Shown: positions 44,664 through 54,453, numbered from the stretch's first letter. The stretch is DNA of 64,000 bases from an uncultured Alphaproteobacteria bacterium (GCA_902621165.1 CACNKX010000002.1:1-64000), one strand, 5' to 3'. Notes: generated from the letters alone by a model not told the origin. Numbers and translations are program-made.

Positions 44664-45551
44664 CTAATAATGCCAATCTTTAGCTTCATTAAATAAAAAA
44701 TCCCTAAAAACTTCAAGTCTTCTATCGTTTTTAAAAGATTCAGAATAAACAAAGTATGTTTGATATGATGGGCCTTCTAAGTTAGGTAGAACGCGTACAA
44801 GCTGCGGTTTATCTGCAACCATATAATCAGGCAAAGATGCTAGACCCCCACCTTTTTCAATAGCAAGTGACATCGCGTAAATACTATTCACTCTAAATTT
44901 AGGTCGTCTTTTTGTTCCTTCTTTTCCAATTTTTAATATCCAATCAATATTAGAAACAGGAGAAGGTAATCCAGCTCCAAAGCAAATTAAATCATGTTTA
45001 TCTAAATCATTTACATTTCTTGGTATTCCACTTTTTTGTAAGTAATCTGAAGAACCGTAAATGTGGTTATGAAAATTAACAAATTTTTTAAAAATTAAAT
45101 TTGCCTGTGTTGGCTTCTTTACTCTAACTGCAACATCAGCAACTCTTGCAGATAAATCAACTTCTTCATCACTCATAATTAAATTTACATCTATCTCTGG
45201 ATATTGATTAGCAAATTTAGTTATTCTTGGCGTGAGCCATGCTGATCCAAAACCAACAGTTGTGCTTACGGTTAATTTTCCTACTGGTTTAGTTTTTTTA
45301 TCTAATAATTTTTTTTCAAAATCAGAAATTGAAAAATTAATTTGATTTACAGTATTAAATAAATTTTCACCTTGCTCTGTTAACCTGACACCTTTTTGAT
45401 GTCTTATAAACAAGGGTGTTTTTAAATCATATTCAAGATCTTGTATTTGTCTACTAAGCGCAGATTGACTGATATTTAGTTTGGCACTTGCCTTTGAAAT
45501 GCTTCTTGAAATTGCAATTTCGTAAAATGATTTTAATTTATCCCAGTCCAT
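44664..45551 (-). CDS. LysR-family transcriptional regulator
   Basis: This 295-residue protein has the LysR winged helix at the N-terminus (KLKSFYEIAISRSISKASAKLNISQSALSRQIQDLEYDLKTPLF) and a periplasmic-binding-like effector domain from about residue 90 (GKLTVSTTVGFGSAWLTPRI). It is close to the group where the effector domain recognises small acids, but the ligand is not known. It overlaps rpe (TAATG), so it is cotranscribed with it, unlike the usual divergent arrangement of LysR genes. Its target may be the SbmA/fxsA pair or genes elsewhere. Confidence 0.9.
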   Translation of the reverse strand: MDWDKLKSFYEIAISRSISKASAKLNISQSALSRQIQDLEYDLKTPLFIRHQKGVRLTEQGENLFNTVNQINFSISDFEKKLLDKKTKPVGKLTVSTTVGFGSAWLTPRITKFANQYPEIDVNLIMSDEEVDLSARVADVAVRVKKPTQANLIFKKFVNFHNHIYGSSDYLQKSGIPRNVNDLDKHDLICFGAGLPSPVSNIDWILKIGKEGTKRRPKFRVNSIYAMSLAIEKGGGLASLPDYMVADKPQLVRVLPNLEGPSYQTYFVYSESFKNDRRLEVFRDFLFNEAKDWHY

Positions 45552-46198
45552 TATCTTAAGGAATTTATAATTTCATAATATTTATTTTGATTTTGAGATA
45601 ATAAATAAGATCCTACTGCTAACACATCAGCTCCATTATCTTTACATATTTTTGCATTTTCATTATTTACTCCACCATCAACAGCTATCTTGTAGTTATA
45701 ATTATTATTTTTTCTAATTTCATCTAAATCTTTAATTTTTTTCACTTGCTCATGCATAAATTTTTGACCACCAAAACCAGGTGTGACTGTCATAACTATT
45801 ATTTGTTGCACTTTACTTAATAAATGATCAATATCTGTAATATTTACCTTAGGGTGAATGGCTATTCCTGCTTTAATTTCAACATCACTTATCATTTTAA
45901 TAATTTCTTCTGGGTTATCATCAACCTCAGGATGAAAAGTAATGATATCTGAGCCAGCTTCTACAAATTCATTGATATATTTCTTTACCGGTTTAATCAT
46001 GAGATGCACATCTAAAATTTTAGAGGTAACCTTTCTTAATGATTTAACTATATTTGGTCCAAAAGTAATATTGGGGACATAGTGGCCATCCATGATGTCT
46101 ATATGAATATAATCAGCGCCATTTAGATCTAAAGATCTAACTTCTTCTTCTAATTTGAGAATATCTGCTGATAATATTGATGGTGATATTTTTATCAT
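45551..46198 (-). CDS. rpe: Ribulose-phosphate 3-epimerase
   Basis: Rpe interconverts ribulose-5-phosphate and xylulose-5-phosphate in the pentose phosphate pathway. The 215-residue TIM barrel shows ISPSILSADILKLEEEV, the metal-binding HIDIMDGHYVPNITFGP, LDVHLMIKPVKKYI, FHPE, MTVTPGFGGQKFM and IAVDGGVNNENA. The layout is complete. The gene is followed by LysR with a one-base overlap and is divergent from the cupin gene, with 38 AT-rich bases between them. Confidence 0.95.
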   Translation of the reverse strand: MIKISPSILSADILKLEEEVRSLDLNGADYIHIDIMDGHYVPNITFGPNIVKSLRKVTSKILDVHLMIKPVKKYINEFVEAGSDIITFHPEVDDNPEEIIKMISDVEIKAGIAIHPKVNITDIDHLLSKVQQIIVMTVTPGFGGQKFMHEQVKKIKDLDEIRKNNNYNYKIAVDGGVNNENAKICKDNGADVLAVGSYLLSQNQNKYYEIINSLR

Positions 46199-46236
46199 TT
46201 ATAAAGAGATATATAATATATAAATAAACATTCATA

Positions 46237-46581
46237 ATGAATTCTATCACAGAAAAACCTTGGGGATCATTTGAGATACTAAAGTCAGGTAAAAAATTCC
46301 TAGTAAAAAAAATTTTTGTAAAACCAGGAGGAGTTTTATCTCTTCAAAGCCATGAACATAGATCTGAGCATTGGATTGTCGCTGAAGGAGAAGCTGAAGT
46401 CACAATTGACAAAAAAGTAATTAATTTAAAAGAAAATGAGAACATTTTTATTCCTAAAGGAGCAATTCATAGAATGGCTAATAGAAAAGATCGTGATTTA
46501 GTTATTATAGAAATGTGGTACGGTGATAATCTTAATGAAAATGATATCAAAAGGTACGAAGATATTTATGAAAGAATTTAA
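46237..46581 (+). CDS. Cupin of mannose-6-phosphate isomerase type II
   Basis: This 114-residue protein corresponds to the stand-alone C-terminal cupin of mannose-1-phosphate guanylyltransferase/mannose-6-phosphate isomerase. Visible motifs are KPWGSFEIL, VLSLQSHEHRSEHWIVAEGEAEV (metal-binding His), FIPKGAIHRMAN, and IIEMWYG. It probably isomerises mannose-6-phosphate and fructose-6-phosphate to feed GDP-mannose-based glycans, though a role as a sugar-binding or regulatory cupin is possible. A one-base overlap joins it to the DUF6165 gene. Confidence 0.8.
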   Translation: MNSITEKPWGSFEILKSGKKFLVKKIFVKPGGVLSLQSHEHRSEHWIVAEGEAEVTIDKKVINLKENENIFIPKGAIHRMANRKDRDLVIIEMWYGDNLNENDIKRYEDIYERI

Positions 46582-46964
46582 TGCTTATTAATACTCCTAT
46601 ATCGCTTGGCGAACTTGTAGATAAAGTTTCTATTTTAATTATTAAACAGAAAAATATAACAGATGAAACTAAGCTTGATCATGTCAAAAAAGAATTAGAT
46701 TTTCTCCAAAAGACATTGATGAATTATGTCCAACAAGAAAAAATAAATAATTATTTAGAAAATTTGATAAATATTAATTCTAAACTCTGGAATATAGAAG
46801 ATGATATTAGAGAGTGCGAAAGAAAAAAATTATTTGATCAATCATTTATTGATTTAGCTAGAAGTGTCTATTTTACCAATGATGAAAGAGCAAAAGTAAA
46901 AAATGATATTAATAAAACCTTTGGCTCTGAATTAGTAGAGGTAAAATCTTATGAGGAATATTAA
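46581..46964 (+). CDS. DUF6165 protein
   Basis: This 127-residue protein is largely helical, with INTPISLGELVDKVSILIIKQK at the start, LWNIEDDIRECERKKLFDQSFIDLARSVYFTNDERAKVKNDIN near the end, and a central coiled-coil-like part. This pattern matches the DUF6165 family, which is commonly found in LPS or surface-sugar gene sets and is of unknown function. It overlaps the cupin gene by one base, so the two are coupled. It converges on the polyprenyl synthase gene with no gap between the stop codons. Confidence 0.65.
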   Translation: MLINTPISLGELVDKVSILIIKQKNITDETKLDHVKKELDFLQKTLMNYVQQEKINNYLENLININSKLWNIEDDIRECERKKLFDQSFIDLARSVYFTNDERAKVKNDINKTFGSELVEVKSYEEY

Positions 46965-48002
46965 TTAATAAATTCTTGAAACACTTTTGGTAACAAGAGA
47001 TACTAATTTTTCTTTGTAAATGTTATCTTTAAATATATCAACTGAGTCTACAGCTACATTTGAAAAGTGATTAGCTCTTGTAAGAGTATCTTCAATACAT
47101 TGATATTTATTTATTATTTCTAAAGCCATTTCAAAATCATCATCATTTTGGTTAAGATCAGATATTGTTCTTTCCCAAAACTTTTTTTCTTTATCATTTG
47201 ATCTTCCGTATGCCAATATTATTGGAAGAGTAATTTTACCTTCTTTAAAATCATCTCCAGTATTCTTTCCTAATATTTTTTTGTTTGAAGAATAATCAAT
47301 AGCATCGTCAATTAATTGAAAAGTCATGCCAAAGTTTGTTCCAAATGATTTTAATGCATTAACCTCAGCTTCTGTTCCAAGACCACTAATTGATCCAACT
47401 TGACATGCTGCACTAAATAAAGAGGCAGTCTTTGCATTTACAACTTCAAAATAAATATTTTCATTTATTTCTAAATTTTTATCATTAACAAGTTCTAAAA
47501 CTTCTCCTTCAGAAATTACAACACTAGTATCTGCTAATATCTTTAACGTTTCAGTATTTCCATATTTTGTCATTAGTTGAAAAGCTCTACTGAATAAAAA
47601 ATCACCAACTAATACACTTGTTTTATTTTTCCATTTCTCATTTGCTGTAGGTTTTCCTCGTCTTTGTTTACTCTCATCTATTACATCATCATGTAATAGT
47701 GTTGCTGTATGAATGAATTCTACTGCTGCTGATAAACCGATATGATTCATTTTATTTTCAATTTCACTAGTTCCATTTCTTGTCATATGAAAACTTGAAA
47801 CAGTTAAAAGAGGTCGTAATCTTTTACCACCTGATAAGATAAGGTATTTTCCAACTTCATGAACTAAAGGTACATTACTATCTAATTTATCAAGAATTAT
47901 GGTGTTTACGGATACTAAATCTTCTTTGCATAGATCTGTTAATTCTCTGATCTCATCTTCAAATGAAAAATCTTTTTTTTTAAGTGGAAGAACATTATCC
48001 AT
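46965..48002 (-). CDS. ispB: Polyprenyl diphosphate synthase (octaprenyl or similar)
   Basis: This 345-residue trans-prenyltransferase has both Asp-rich motifs: LLHDDVIDESKQRRGKPTAN (first) and FQLIDDAIDYSSNK (second). GGKRLRPLLTVSSF near residue 58 binds pyrophosphate. Members make the side chain of ubiquinone, with the chain length set by residues just before the first Asp motif. Those are small (FIHTAT), as in long-chain enzymes. It is a single gene convergent with DUF6165 and divergent from the S49 protease. Confidence 0.9.
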   Translation of the reverse strand: MDNVLPLKKKDFSFEDEIRELTDLCKEDLVSVNTIILDKLDSNVPLVHEVGKYLILSGGKRLRPLLTVSSFHMTRNGTSEIENKMNHIGLSAAVEFIHTATLLHDDVIDESKQRRGKPTANEKWKNKTSVLVGDFLFSRAFQLMTKYGNTETLKILADTSVVISEGEVLELVNDKNLEINENIYFEVVNAKTASLFSAACQVGSISGLGTEAEVNALKSFGTNFGMTFQLIDDAIDYSSNKKILGKNTGDDFKEGKITLPIILAYGRSNDKEKKFWERTISDLNQNDDDFEMALEIINKYQCIEDTLTRANHFSNVAVDSVDIFKDNIYKEKLVSLVTKSVSRIY

Positions 48003-48131
48003 ATTGTTTAACTATTAGAATATTATGTTAATTCATTAACTTAATTGACGCACTTAAACTCAAATTACCAAAATTACAAACAAATGCTACATAACGCTTT
48101 AAGAAAAGATTAACATTTGTTATTAGATATT

Positions 48132-48947
48132 ATGTTTAAAAGGTTATTTTCAAAGAGTACTACAATACCAGTTTTACGTTTATCTGGCATTATATCATCA
48201 CAGTCAGGCTTCACAGGCTCTGGTCTAGCAATCAATAATTTAGAAAAGTTAATTGATAAGTTATTTGCTGAAAAAAAATCTCCTGTTGTAGGTTTGATCA
48301 TTAATTCACCTGGAGGCTCTCCCACACAATCCTCTTTAATAGCAAAAAGGATCATCGATCTAGCTAAGGAAAAAAACAAAAAAGTTTTAGCATTTGTCGA
48401 AGATGTTGCAGCTTCTGGTGGTTATTGGTTAGCATGTGCTGCTGATGAAATATATATTGATCAAAACTCTGTTATTGGATCAATAGGTGTTATTTCACCA
48501 GGTTTTGGTTTTGTTGATCTTCTAAAAAAAGTTGGAATTGAAAGAAGAGTGTATACATCTGGAAAAAGTAAAAGTTTTCTTGATCCTTTCAAAGAAGAAA
48601 AACAGGAAGACATTGATAGATTAAAAAATATTCAAGAACAAATTCATGATAATTTTATTAATTATGTAAAAGATAGAAGAGGTTCAAAACTCGATCAGAA
48701 TAAATTAGATGACATCTTTTCTGGTTTATTTTGGGTTGGTAATAAAGCTATCGATTTAGGTTTAGCAGATGGTATTGGCACAATAAAACCAATTTTAGAA
48801 GAGAAGTTTGGAAAAAAAATTAAAATTAAATTAATCAGTCAAAAAAAATCATTTTTACAACGTAGGTTTTCTTCTACAATATTTAATTCTGAAGAAATTT
48901 TAAATAAAATTGAAGAACGAATTATGTTTTCTAGGTTTGGTTTGTAA
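48132..48947 (+). CDS. S49-family signal-peptide-peptidase-like protease
   Basis: I start at ATG 48132 (MFKRLFSKSTTIPVLRLSG). The TTG at 48117 would add five uninformative residues. The 271-residue protein has a single S49 domain with VVGLIINSPGGSPTQSSLIAKRI, the nucleophile Ser in VEDVAASGGYWLACAADEIY, SVIGSIGVI, and the general-base Lys in VYTSGKSKSFLDPF. No signal peptide or membrane helix is obvious, so it is a short SppA/SohB type acting on membrane-proximal peptides. Its stop overlaps the start of the small membrane gene by one base. Confidence 0.9.
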   Translation: MFKRLFSKSTTIPVLRLSGIISSQSGFTGSGLAINNLEKLIDKLFAEKKSPVVGLIINSPGGSPTQSSLIAKRIIDLAKEKNKKVLAFVEDVAASGGYWLACAADEIYIDQNSVIGSIGVISPGFGFVDLLKKVGIERRVYTSGKSKSFLDPFKEEKQEDIDRLKNIQEQIHDNFINYVKDRRGSKLDQNKLDDIFSGLFWVGNKAIDLGLADGIGTIKPILEEKFGKKIKIKLISQKKSFLQRRFSSTIFNSEEILNKIEERIMFSRFGL

Positions 48948-49108
48948 TGAAATTTCTAGTTTTAGTTGTAATTTTAGCTTCTATTTTATTATTTTTAAGA
49001 TTTAAGAAAAAAAAACAAGACAAATTCACTAATAATAAAGTAAATAATGACTCAGTAATCGATTTAGAAAAAGATCCAAGAACGAAAGAATATAAACCAA
49101 AAGATTAA
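48947..49108 (+). CDS. 53-residue single-helix membrane protein, not in the ORF track
   Basis: The ATG at 48947 overlaps the S49 stop (TAATG) and opens 53 codons. Residues 2-18 ([17 protein letters not shown]) form one membrane helix, followed by a lysine cluster and a hydrophilic tail ending in [17 protein letters not shown]. The tail has the shape of small alphaproteobacterial proteins with a D-L-x-x-D-P-x-T/C motif, but I cannot name the family. It sits seven bases upstream of the glycyl-tRNA synthetase gene, so it belongs to this transcription unit. Confidence 0.7.
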   Translation: MKFLVLVVILASILLFLRFKKKKQDKFTNNKVNNDSVIDLEKDPRTKEYKPKD

Positions 49109-49115
49109 GAGTTAT

Positions 49116-50477
49116 ATGACTGCACAAACAATGGAAGAGTTAGTTTCTCTTTGCAAACGAAGAGGTTTTTTATTTCAATCAAATGACATCTATGGCGGTA
49201 TCAAAGGTTTATATGATTATGGACCAATGGGTGTCGAGTTCAAAAATAATCTCAAACAAGCTTGGTGGAAATCAATGGTATATGAAAGAGATGATACCGA
49301 AGGTTTGGATGCCTCAATTTTAAGCTCTCCAGTAGTTCTAAAACACTCAGGCCATGAAGATACTTTTACCGATCCTTTAGTTGATTGTCGCGCATGTAAA
49401 TCAAGGTGGAGAGCAGATCAATTATTTGAAAATAATAGATGCCCAAATTGTAAATCGGAAGATCTTACTGAGCCAAGACCTTTTAATTTAATGTTTAAAA
49501 CTGCAATTGGACCAGTAGATGATGGTTCGTCATTCGCATATTTAAGACCAGAAACGTGTCAGCAAATTTTTACTAATTTTAAAAATATATTAGACTCTAC
49601 GTCTAGAACTGTTCCTTTTGGTATCGCACAAATGGGAAAAGCATTTAGAAATGAAATAACACCTCGTAATTTTATCTTTAGAGTTAGAGAGTTTGAACAA
49701 ATGGAATTAGAGTTTTTTGTTAAACCAGGTACTGATGATGAATGGCATGAATATTGGATAAATAAAAGAATAGAATGGTGGGTTAATCAAGGAATAAAAA
49801 AAGAAAACTTAAAAAAAATTGAAGTAGAAAAAAATGAATTAGCTCACTACTCAAAAAGAACTGTTGATATAAATTATGTGTTTCCTCACGGTGAAGAGGA
49901 ACTAGAAGGGGTAGCCAATAGAACTGACTTTGACTTAGGTTCTCATACTAAAAATCAAAACGATTTTAAAATTACATCAGAAGTTATGAAAAACTCCTCT
50001 TCAACTACAAAATTAGCTGTTCAAGATTTAGAAGAAAAAAAATGGTATATTCCTTATGTAATTGAGCCATCAGCTGGTGTTGATAGAGGGGTTCTTGCTT
50101 TATTAAATGAAGCTTATCGTGAAGAAAATGTAGATAATGATAATAAAAGAATTCTTTTATCTCTAAAACCTCATCTTTCACCTATTAAAGCTGCAGTTAT
50201 TCCTCTCAAAAAGAATAATGAGGAATTAGTTAATTTATCTAAAGAAATAAAATCTAATTTACAGAAATTGGGATTGGGGAGAGTTGTTTTAGAAAATTCA
50301 GGAAACATTGGTAAGAATTATAGAAGACATGATGAAATAGGAACACCAATTTGTTTAACTGTAGATTTTGAAACTCTAGAAGATAAAAGTGTTACTGTTA
50401 GGGATAGAGATACTATGAAACAGGAAAGAGTTTCTATCGAAAATTTATCTGAATATTACAAAAAATATTTTAATTAA
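49116..50477 (+). CDS. glyS: Glycyl-tRNA synthetase, homodimeric (eukaryote/archaeal-type)
   Basis: This 453-residue enzyme attaches glycine to tRNA-Gly. It is the single-chain dimeric type, not the alpha2beta2 form. Segments include [31 protein letters not shown], a four-Cys zinc-like pair (CRACK and CPNCK), class II motif 2 ([34 protein letters not shown]), and the motif 3 region [16 protein letters not shown]. The C-terminus is the anticodon-binding domain ([12 protein letters not shown]). Many alphaproteobacteria carry the two-gene form, so this type is worth noting. It follows the small membrane gene closely. Confidence 0.93.
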   Translation: MTAQTMEELVSLCKRRGFLFQSNDIYGGIKGLYDYGPMGVEFKNNLKQAWWKSMVYERDDTEGLDASILSSPVVLKHSGHEDTFTDPLVDCRACKSRWRADQLFENNRCPNCKSEDLTEPRPFNLMFKTAIGPVDDGSSFAYLRPETCQQIFTNFKNILDSTSRTVPFGIAQMGKAFRNEITPRNFIFRVREFEQMELEFFVKPGTDDEWHEYWINKRIEWWVNQGIKKENLKKIEVEKNELAHYSKRTVDINYVFPHGEEELEGVANRTDFDLGSHTKNQNDFKITSEVMKNSSSTTKLAVQDLEEKKWYIPYVIEPSAGVDRGVLALLNEAYREENVDNDNKRILLSLKPHLSPIKAAVIPLKKNNEELVNLSKEIKSNLQKLGLGRVVLENSGNIGKNYRRHDEIGTPICLTVDFETLEDKSVTVRDRDTMKQERVSIENLSEYYKKYFN

Positions 50478-50486
50478 TAAAATTGT

Positions 50487-51635
50487 ATGAAAAAAGTTAG
50501 CGATATTCATGCAATTAAAATTATATTTTTTATAACTGCTTGTTATGTAGGTTTATGGGCTATTAGGATACCTACAATAAAGGATCAACTTCAAACTGAT
50601 TATGTTGGTGTTGGATATATTATGTTATCATTTGCAATTGGTTCAATTGTTGCAATGATTTTTGCCAATGCTCTTATTCTGAAAACTTCTACAAAATCTA
50701 TTTTAACATTCACCTTAATTGCCGAAGGTTGTTTGTGGTTGCCAGTACCTTTCATTCAAGAATTATGGCTTTTTATGGTTTTCTCATTTGTTTTTGGTAT
50801 GAGTTATGGTGCATTCGAAATAGCATGCAATGTTTATGCATCAAATTTAGAAGTTAGAGAAAAAAAATCAATGATGTCAGGGTTTCATGCATTTTGGAGT
50901 CTTGGAGTTTTATTTGGATCTCTAATTACAAGCTTTTTACTAGAGTGGAATTATTCTTTTATTTTTAATATACTTTTGTATGTTATCATTCTTCTTCCTT
51001 TGAGTTTGTATTTTGTACTTTGTTTAGAGTCACAAGTTGAAACAAAATCAGAAGACTCCAGTAAAAAAAATATATTTTTTATTTGGCCCTTACTTATTTT
51101 TTTATTAGCATTAATTGCAATGGCAAACGCTCTAACGGAAGGAAGTGTTGATGCATGGGGAGCTCTCTATATGAGAGATTTTATTCAAGTTGATGGTTTC
51201 TATATCGGCTTAGCAACTCTAAGTTTTAATATTTTTATGGTTATTGGAAGATTTAGTGGTGATTGGGTAAGAGATAAAATCGGAGTTTTTCTTTTGATTT
51301 TCTTTTTATTTTTATCGACGATTATAAGTTTAATAATTTTATCTAATTTCAGCAGTATTTATGCAGCTATTATTGGTTTTTCATTATTAGGTATTGGAGC
51401 ATCTTCAATTGTTCCTATCGCATATAGTTTAGCTGGAAAAATTGAGGGAATTGACAGTGGAGTAGGGATAACAATCATTTCAATTGCAGTTTACGGAACA
51501 TTTATAGGTGCTCCAGCTTCATTAGGATTTATAGCAAACAACTATGGAATTAATAACATATTTGTTCCAATGTTAATAATTTTTATGATTTTAATAATTC
51601 CAGTAAGTTTTTATAGAAAAAAATTTTCAGTTTAA
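50487..51635 (+). CDS. Major facilitator superfamily transporter
   Basis: This 382-residue membrane protein has about twelve hydrophobic helices. ACYVGLWAIRIPTIKDQLQTDYVGVGYIMLSFAIGSIVAMIFA is the N-terminal MFS pattern of the group that includes YbjJ-like permeases, and FSGDWVRDKIGVFLLIFFLF holds the cytoplasmic loop between helices 8 and 9. SFVFGMSYGAFEIACNVYASNLEVREKK and the segment SGFHAFWSLGVLFGSL are similar to that group. The substrate cannot be told from sequence. It is followed, tail to tail with a nine-base overlap, by ygfZ on the other strand. Confidence 0.8.
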   Translation: MKKVSDIHAIKIIFFITACYVGLWAIRIPTIKDQLQTDYVGVGYIMLSFAIGSIVAMIFANALILKTSTKSILTFTLIAEGCLWLPVPFIQELWLFMVFSFVFGMSYGAFEIACNVYASNLEVREKKSMMSGFHAFWSLGVLFGSLITSFLLEWNYSFIFNILLYVIILLPLSLYFVLCLESQVETKSEDSSKKNIFFIWPLLIFLLALIAMANALTEGSVDAWGALYMRDFIQVDGFYIGLATLSFNIFMVIGRFSGDWVRDKIGVFLLIFFLFLSTIISLIILSNFSSIYAAIIGFSLLGIGASSIVPIAYSLAGKIEGIDSGVGITIISIAVYGTFIGAPASLGFIANNYGINNIFVPMLIIFMILIIPVSFYRKKFSV

Positions 51636-52457
51636 AAAATCAAAAGATAATGAATCATTAATTACTAAATTTTGATTTTTATTTTTTATTTTATTAACAA
51701 AATTAATGTTTAATGCTGCAAAAATATTTGAATTTGCTTTTGATACAATTGTGCCTATTTTTTTATTATCTACTATCAACTCATCTCCCTCTAGCACATC
51801 TCCACTTTTTATTTTTAAAGAGTAAAGTTTTTTCTTAAGTAATCCGCGGTATTTCATTCTTGCAGTAATTTCTTGACCCACATAGCATCCTTTATCCCAA
51901 TCAATAGCATTTAAATTATCAAAATTATTTTCTAATAATAAAGATTTATTTTCTAAAATATCAAATGGTGAGTAGGGTGTTGTATGATTAATTAAAATTT
52001 CATGATATGCAGTTTCGTTAATTTCTTTCAATCTCTCTTTTTCAATTAAAATTTTTTTATTAATTATAAGTTTTTTACCTAAGTTTATATTTCTAGGATC
52101 ATTTAAATAAACATTATAAACACCCTTATAATCAATATTAAATAATGAATAAGAATTAAGATTATTAATTTCTTTAATTTCTATATCAGAGCGAAGTTTA
52201 TAAATCTTTAATCGTGATAATAAATTATTAAAAAATTTATCATTAGTTTCAAAAATATAGTTTCCATTTATATTGAATATAAAAAAATCTGCTAAAAATT
52301 TACCCTGAGGTGTTAATAGACATGAATAAATAATTGATCCATCGTTACATTTTTCAATGTCATTAGTAATTAAATTTTGAATAAATGATTTACTATCTTT
52401 TCCAGAAACCTCAAAAAATCTTGAATTCAGATGATGAAAAAAGTATTTATCTTTCAT
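51627..52457 (-). CDS. ygfZ: Folate-binding Fe-S maintenance protein YgfZ
   Basis: This 276-residue protein has a GcvT-like folate-binding fold and the diagnostic motif KGCYVGQEITARMKYRG (K-G-C-Y-x-G-Q-E) near residue 192, which contains the conserved Cys. YgfZ is needed for full activity of certain Fe-S enzymes such as MiaB, in a tetrahydrofolate-dependent way. The N-terminal FFEVSGKDSKSFIQNLITNDI is also typical. It is short compared with the E. coli protein (326 residues) and has a divergent C-terminus. It lies divergent from the GT9 gene with a 45-base gap. Confidence 0.9.
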   Translation of the reverse strand: MKDKYFFHHLNSRFFEVSGKDSKSFIQNLITNDIEKCNDGSIIYSCLLTPQGKFLADFFIFNINGNYIFETNDKFFNNLLSRLKIYKLRSDIEIKEINNLNSYSLFNIDYKGVYNVYLNDPRNINLGKKLIINKKILIEKERLKEINETAYHEILINHTTPYSPFDILENKSLLLENNFDNLNAIDWDKGCYVGQEITARMKYRGLLKKKLYSLKIKSGDVLEGDELIVDNKKIGTIVSKANSNIFAALNINFVNKIKNKNQNLVINDSLSFDFLN

Positions 52458-52502
52458 AATTATCTAAATATATATTGAATATATTAAAAGTGTAATATTT
52501 CT

Positions 52503-53426
52503 GTGAAAATTCTTGTTATTTCGTCAAATCTTATTGGAGATACAATTCTATCAACTGGAGTAATAAATTATTTTAGTAATAAATATCCTGAAACTAAATT
52601 TACATTTGTAATTGGTCCATCTGCTAAATCAATTTTTAAAAACTTTCAATCTGTAGAAAACATAATCACTGTTTCAAAAAAAAGATACAATATGCATTGG
52701 TTAGATATAATTTCTAATTGTTATGGAAAGAAGTGGGATATAATTATTGATTTTAGAAGTTCGTTGTTATCATATTTTTTAAAACATAAGCAAAAATTTA
52801 TTTTTAAAAAAAAATCTAATCTAAACCATGTACAGCAATTATCTAATTACTTTAAATTTGATTGTTCAGATTTGTTTATTGAGACAAATACAGAAGAAGA
52901 AGAAATAGTTATAAAACATTTGTCTAATGATTTTAAATATTTTGTTATATTCCCAGGTGGAAATTGGAAACCAAAAATTTGGAGTATTAAAAATTATAAT
53001 TCACTATTAATCAAAATTTTATCTCAAAATAAAAATATTAAATTTATTTTAGTTGGCTCAAAGTCAGAAGAAGAACATTATTTAAATGAAATAACAAAAA
53101 ATATTGATAGTAATAAGATTATTAATTTATTTGGTGCATCATTGACTCAAACTGCTGCTTATATGAAGAAATCAAAATTGTTTATTGGAAATGATTCAGG
53201 ATTATCACATATGGCTTCAGCCACAAAACTAAAGTCTATAGTATTATTTGGGCCAACAAATGATGTGATTTACGGTCCATTTATGAAAGATTCACAAGTT
53301 ATAAGAACAAATGAAAGCTATGACTATTTTAAAAGTATAAATATTGATAAAACAAAGTCCTATATGGACTCTATAAGCGTAGAAAAGATTTATTCTACAT
53401 TACAAAAAAATAATTATTGTGAATAA
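52503..53426 (+). CDS. GT9-family glycosyltransferase (heptosyltransferase-like)
   Basis: This 307-residue protein begins at GTG with KILVISSNLIGDTILSTGVINYF, the GT9 N-terminus with the conserved GD-x-I/L. The C-terminal half has FVIFPGGNWKPKIWSIKNYNSLL and the sugar-nucleotide-binding LFIGNDSGLSHMASATKLKSIVLFGPT. Members add heptose or another sugar to the LPS core. It overlaps pyrC by eight bases. The donor may not be ADP-heptose in this organism, since no heptose genes are visible here. Confidence 0.88.
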   Translation: MKILVISSNLIGDTILSTGVINYFSNKYPETKFTFVIGPSAKSIFKNFQSVENIITVSKKRYNMHWLDIISNCYGKKWDIIIDFRSSLLSYFLKHKQKFIFKKKSNLNHVQQLSNYFKFDCSDLFIETNTEEEEIVIKHLSNDFKYFVIFPGGNWKPKIWSIKNYNSLLIKILSQNKNIKFILVGSKSEEEHYLNEITKNIDSNKIINLFGASLTQTAAYMKKSKLFIGNDSGLSHMASATKLKSIVLFGPTNDVIYGPFMKDSQVIRTNESYDYFKSINIDKTKSYMDSISVEKIYSTLQKNNYCE

Positions 53427-54453
53427 AAATATTGAAATAATTCAGCCTGATGATTGGCATGTACATTTTAGAGAAGGTGACATGTTAGAAATGGTTACTA
53501 ATTTCTCTTCAAGAATAAATAATAGATGTGTGGCAATGCCAAATACAGAAATTCCCATAACAGATACTAATAAAGCTTCTGCTTATAAAAGGCTTTTAAA
53601 TAAAGCATCTATTAATAATTTTGAACCACTTATACCGTGTTATTTAAATGAAAATTTAGATTTAGAAGATTTTAAGAAAGGTATTCAAAATAAAGTATTC
53701 TTTGGATCTAAACTTTACCCATCAAATGCAACTACAAACTCAAGTCATGGAGTAAGTGACATTTCAAAAATCTTTAAATTTTTAGAGATTTTAGAAGAAG
53801 AAAAAAGTCCATTACTAATACATGGTGAAAAAGTAGCTGAAGATATAGATATTTTTGATAGAGAAAAATATTTTATAGATGATGAATTAAGCATTATTAG
53901 AAAAAAATTTCCCCTTTTAAAAATTACACTTGAACATGTTTCAACTTCATATGGAGTTAATTATATAAAAGAAAATGAAAATATTGCAGGAACAATTACA
54001 CCTCACCACATGCTTTTAACAAAAAAAGATGTATTTCATGATGATTCTATTAATCCTCACCATTTTTGTATGCCAGTTGTTAAAAACGAAACAGATTTAA
54101 TAGAATTAAGAAAAGCTGCATGTCACAATAATTCTAAATTTTTTTTAGGCACTGACTCAGCTCCACATCCAATTCAAGAAAAAAAACCAGATATGTCATC
54201 TAAGCCGGGAATATTTTCATCTCCTTGTTCAATAGAATTATATGCAGAAATTTTTGACCAAGAAAATGCAATTGATAAATTAGAGATATTTTGTGCAATT
54301 AATGGAGCAAAACATTATAGTTTTCCAATTAATGATAAAAAAATTAAATTAGAAAAAAAAGAATGGATTATGTCAGAATTGTCTAGTTATAATGATATTC
54401 ATGTTAAGAATTTTTATGCGAACAAAAAAATTAATTGGAAAGTAGTCCATTAA
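53419..54453 (+). CDS. pyrC: Dihydroorotase, class II (PyrC)
   Basis: PyrC cyclises carbamoyl-aspartate to dihydroorotate in pyrimidine synthesis. The 344-residue protein starts at GTG. Metal ligands are visible in WHVHFREGDML (HxH near residue 14), the carboxylated Lys in FGSKLYPSNATTNSSHG near 95, LLIHGE, LEHVST, and the catalytic Asp in FLGTDSAPHPIQEK. The layout follows the E. coli enzyme. It overlaps the GT9 gene at the start. The NDUFA12 gene begins 17 bases after its stop. Confidence 0.95.
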   Translation: MNKNIEIIQPDDWHVHFREGDMLEMVTNFSSRINNRCVAMPNTEIPITDTNKASAYKRLLNKASINNFEPLIPCYLNENLDLEDFKKGIQNKVFFGSKLYPSNATTNSSHGVSDISKIFKFLEILEEEKSPLLIHGEKVAEDIDIFDREKYFIDDELSIIRKKFPLLKITLEHVSTSYGVNYIKENENIAGTITPHHMLLTKKDVFHDDSINPHHFCMPVVKNETDLIELRKAACHNNSKFFLGTDSAPHPIQEKKPDMSSKPGIFSSPCSIELYAEIFDQENAIDKLEIFCAINGAKHYSFPINDKKIKLEKKEWIMSELSSYNDIHVKNFYANKKINWKVVH

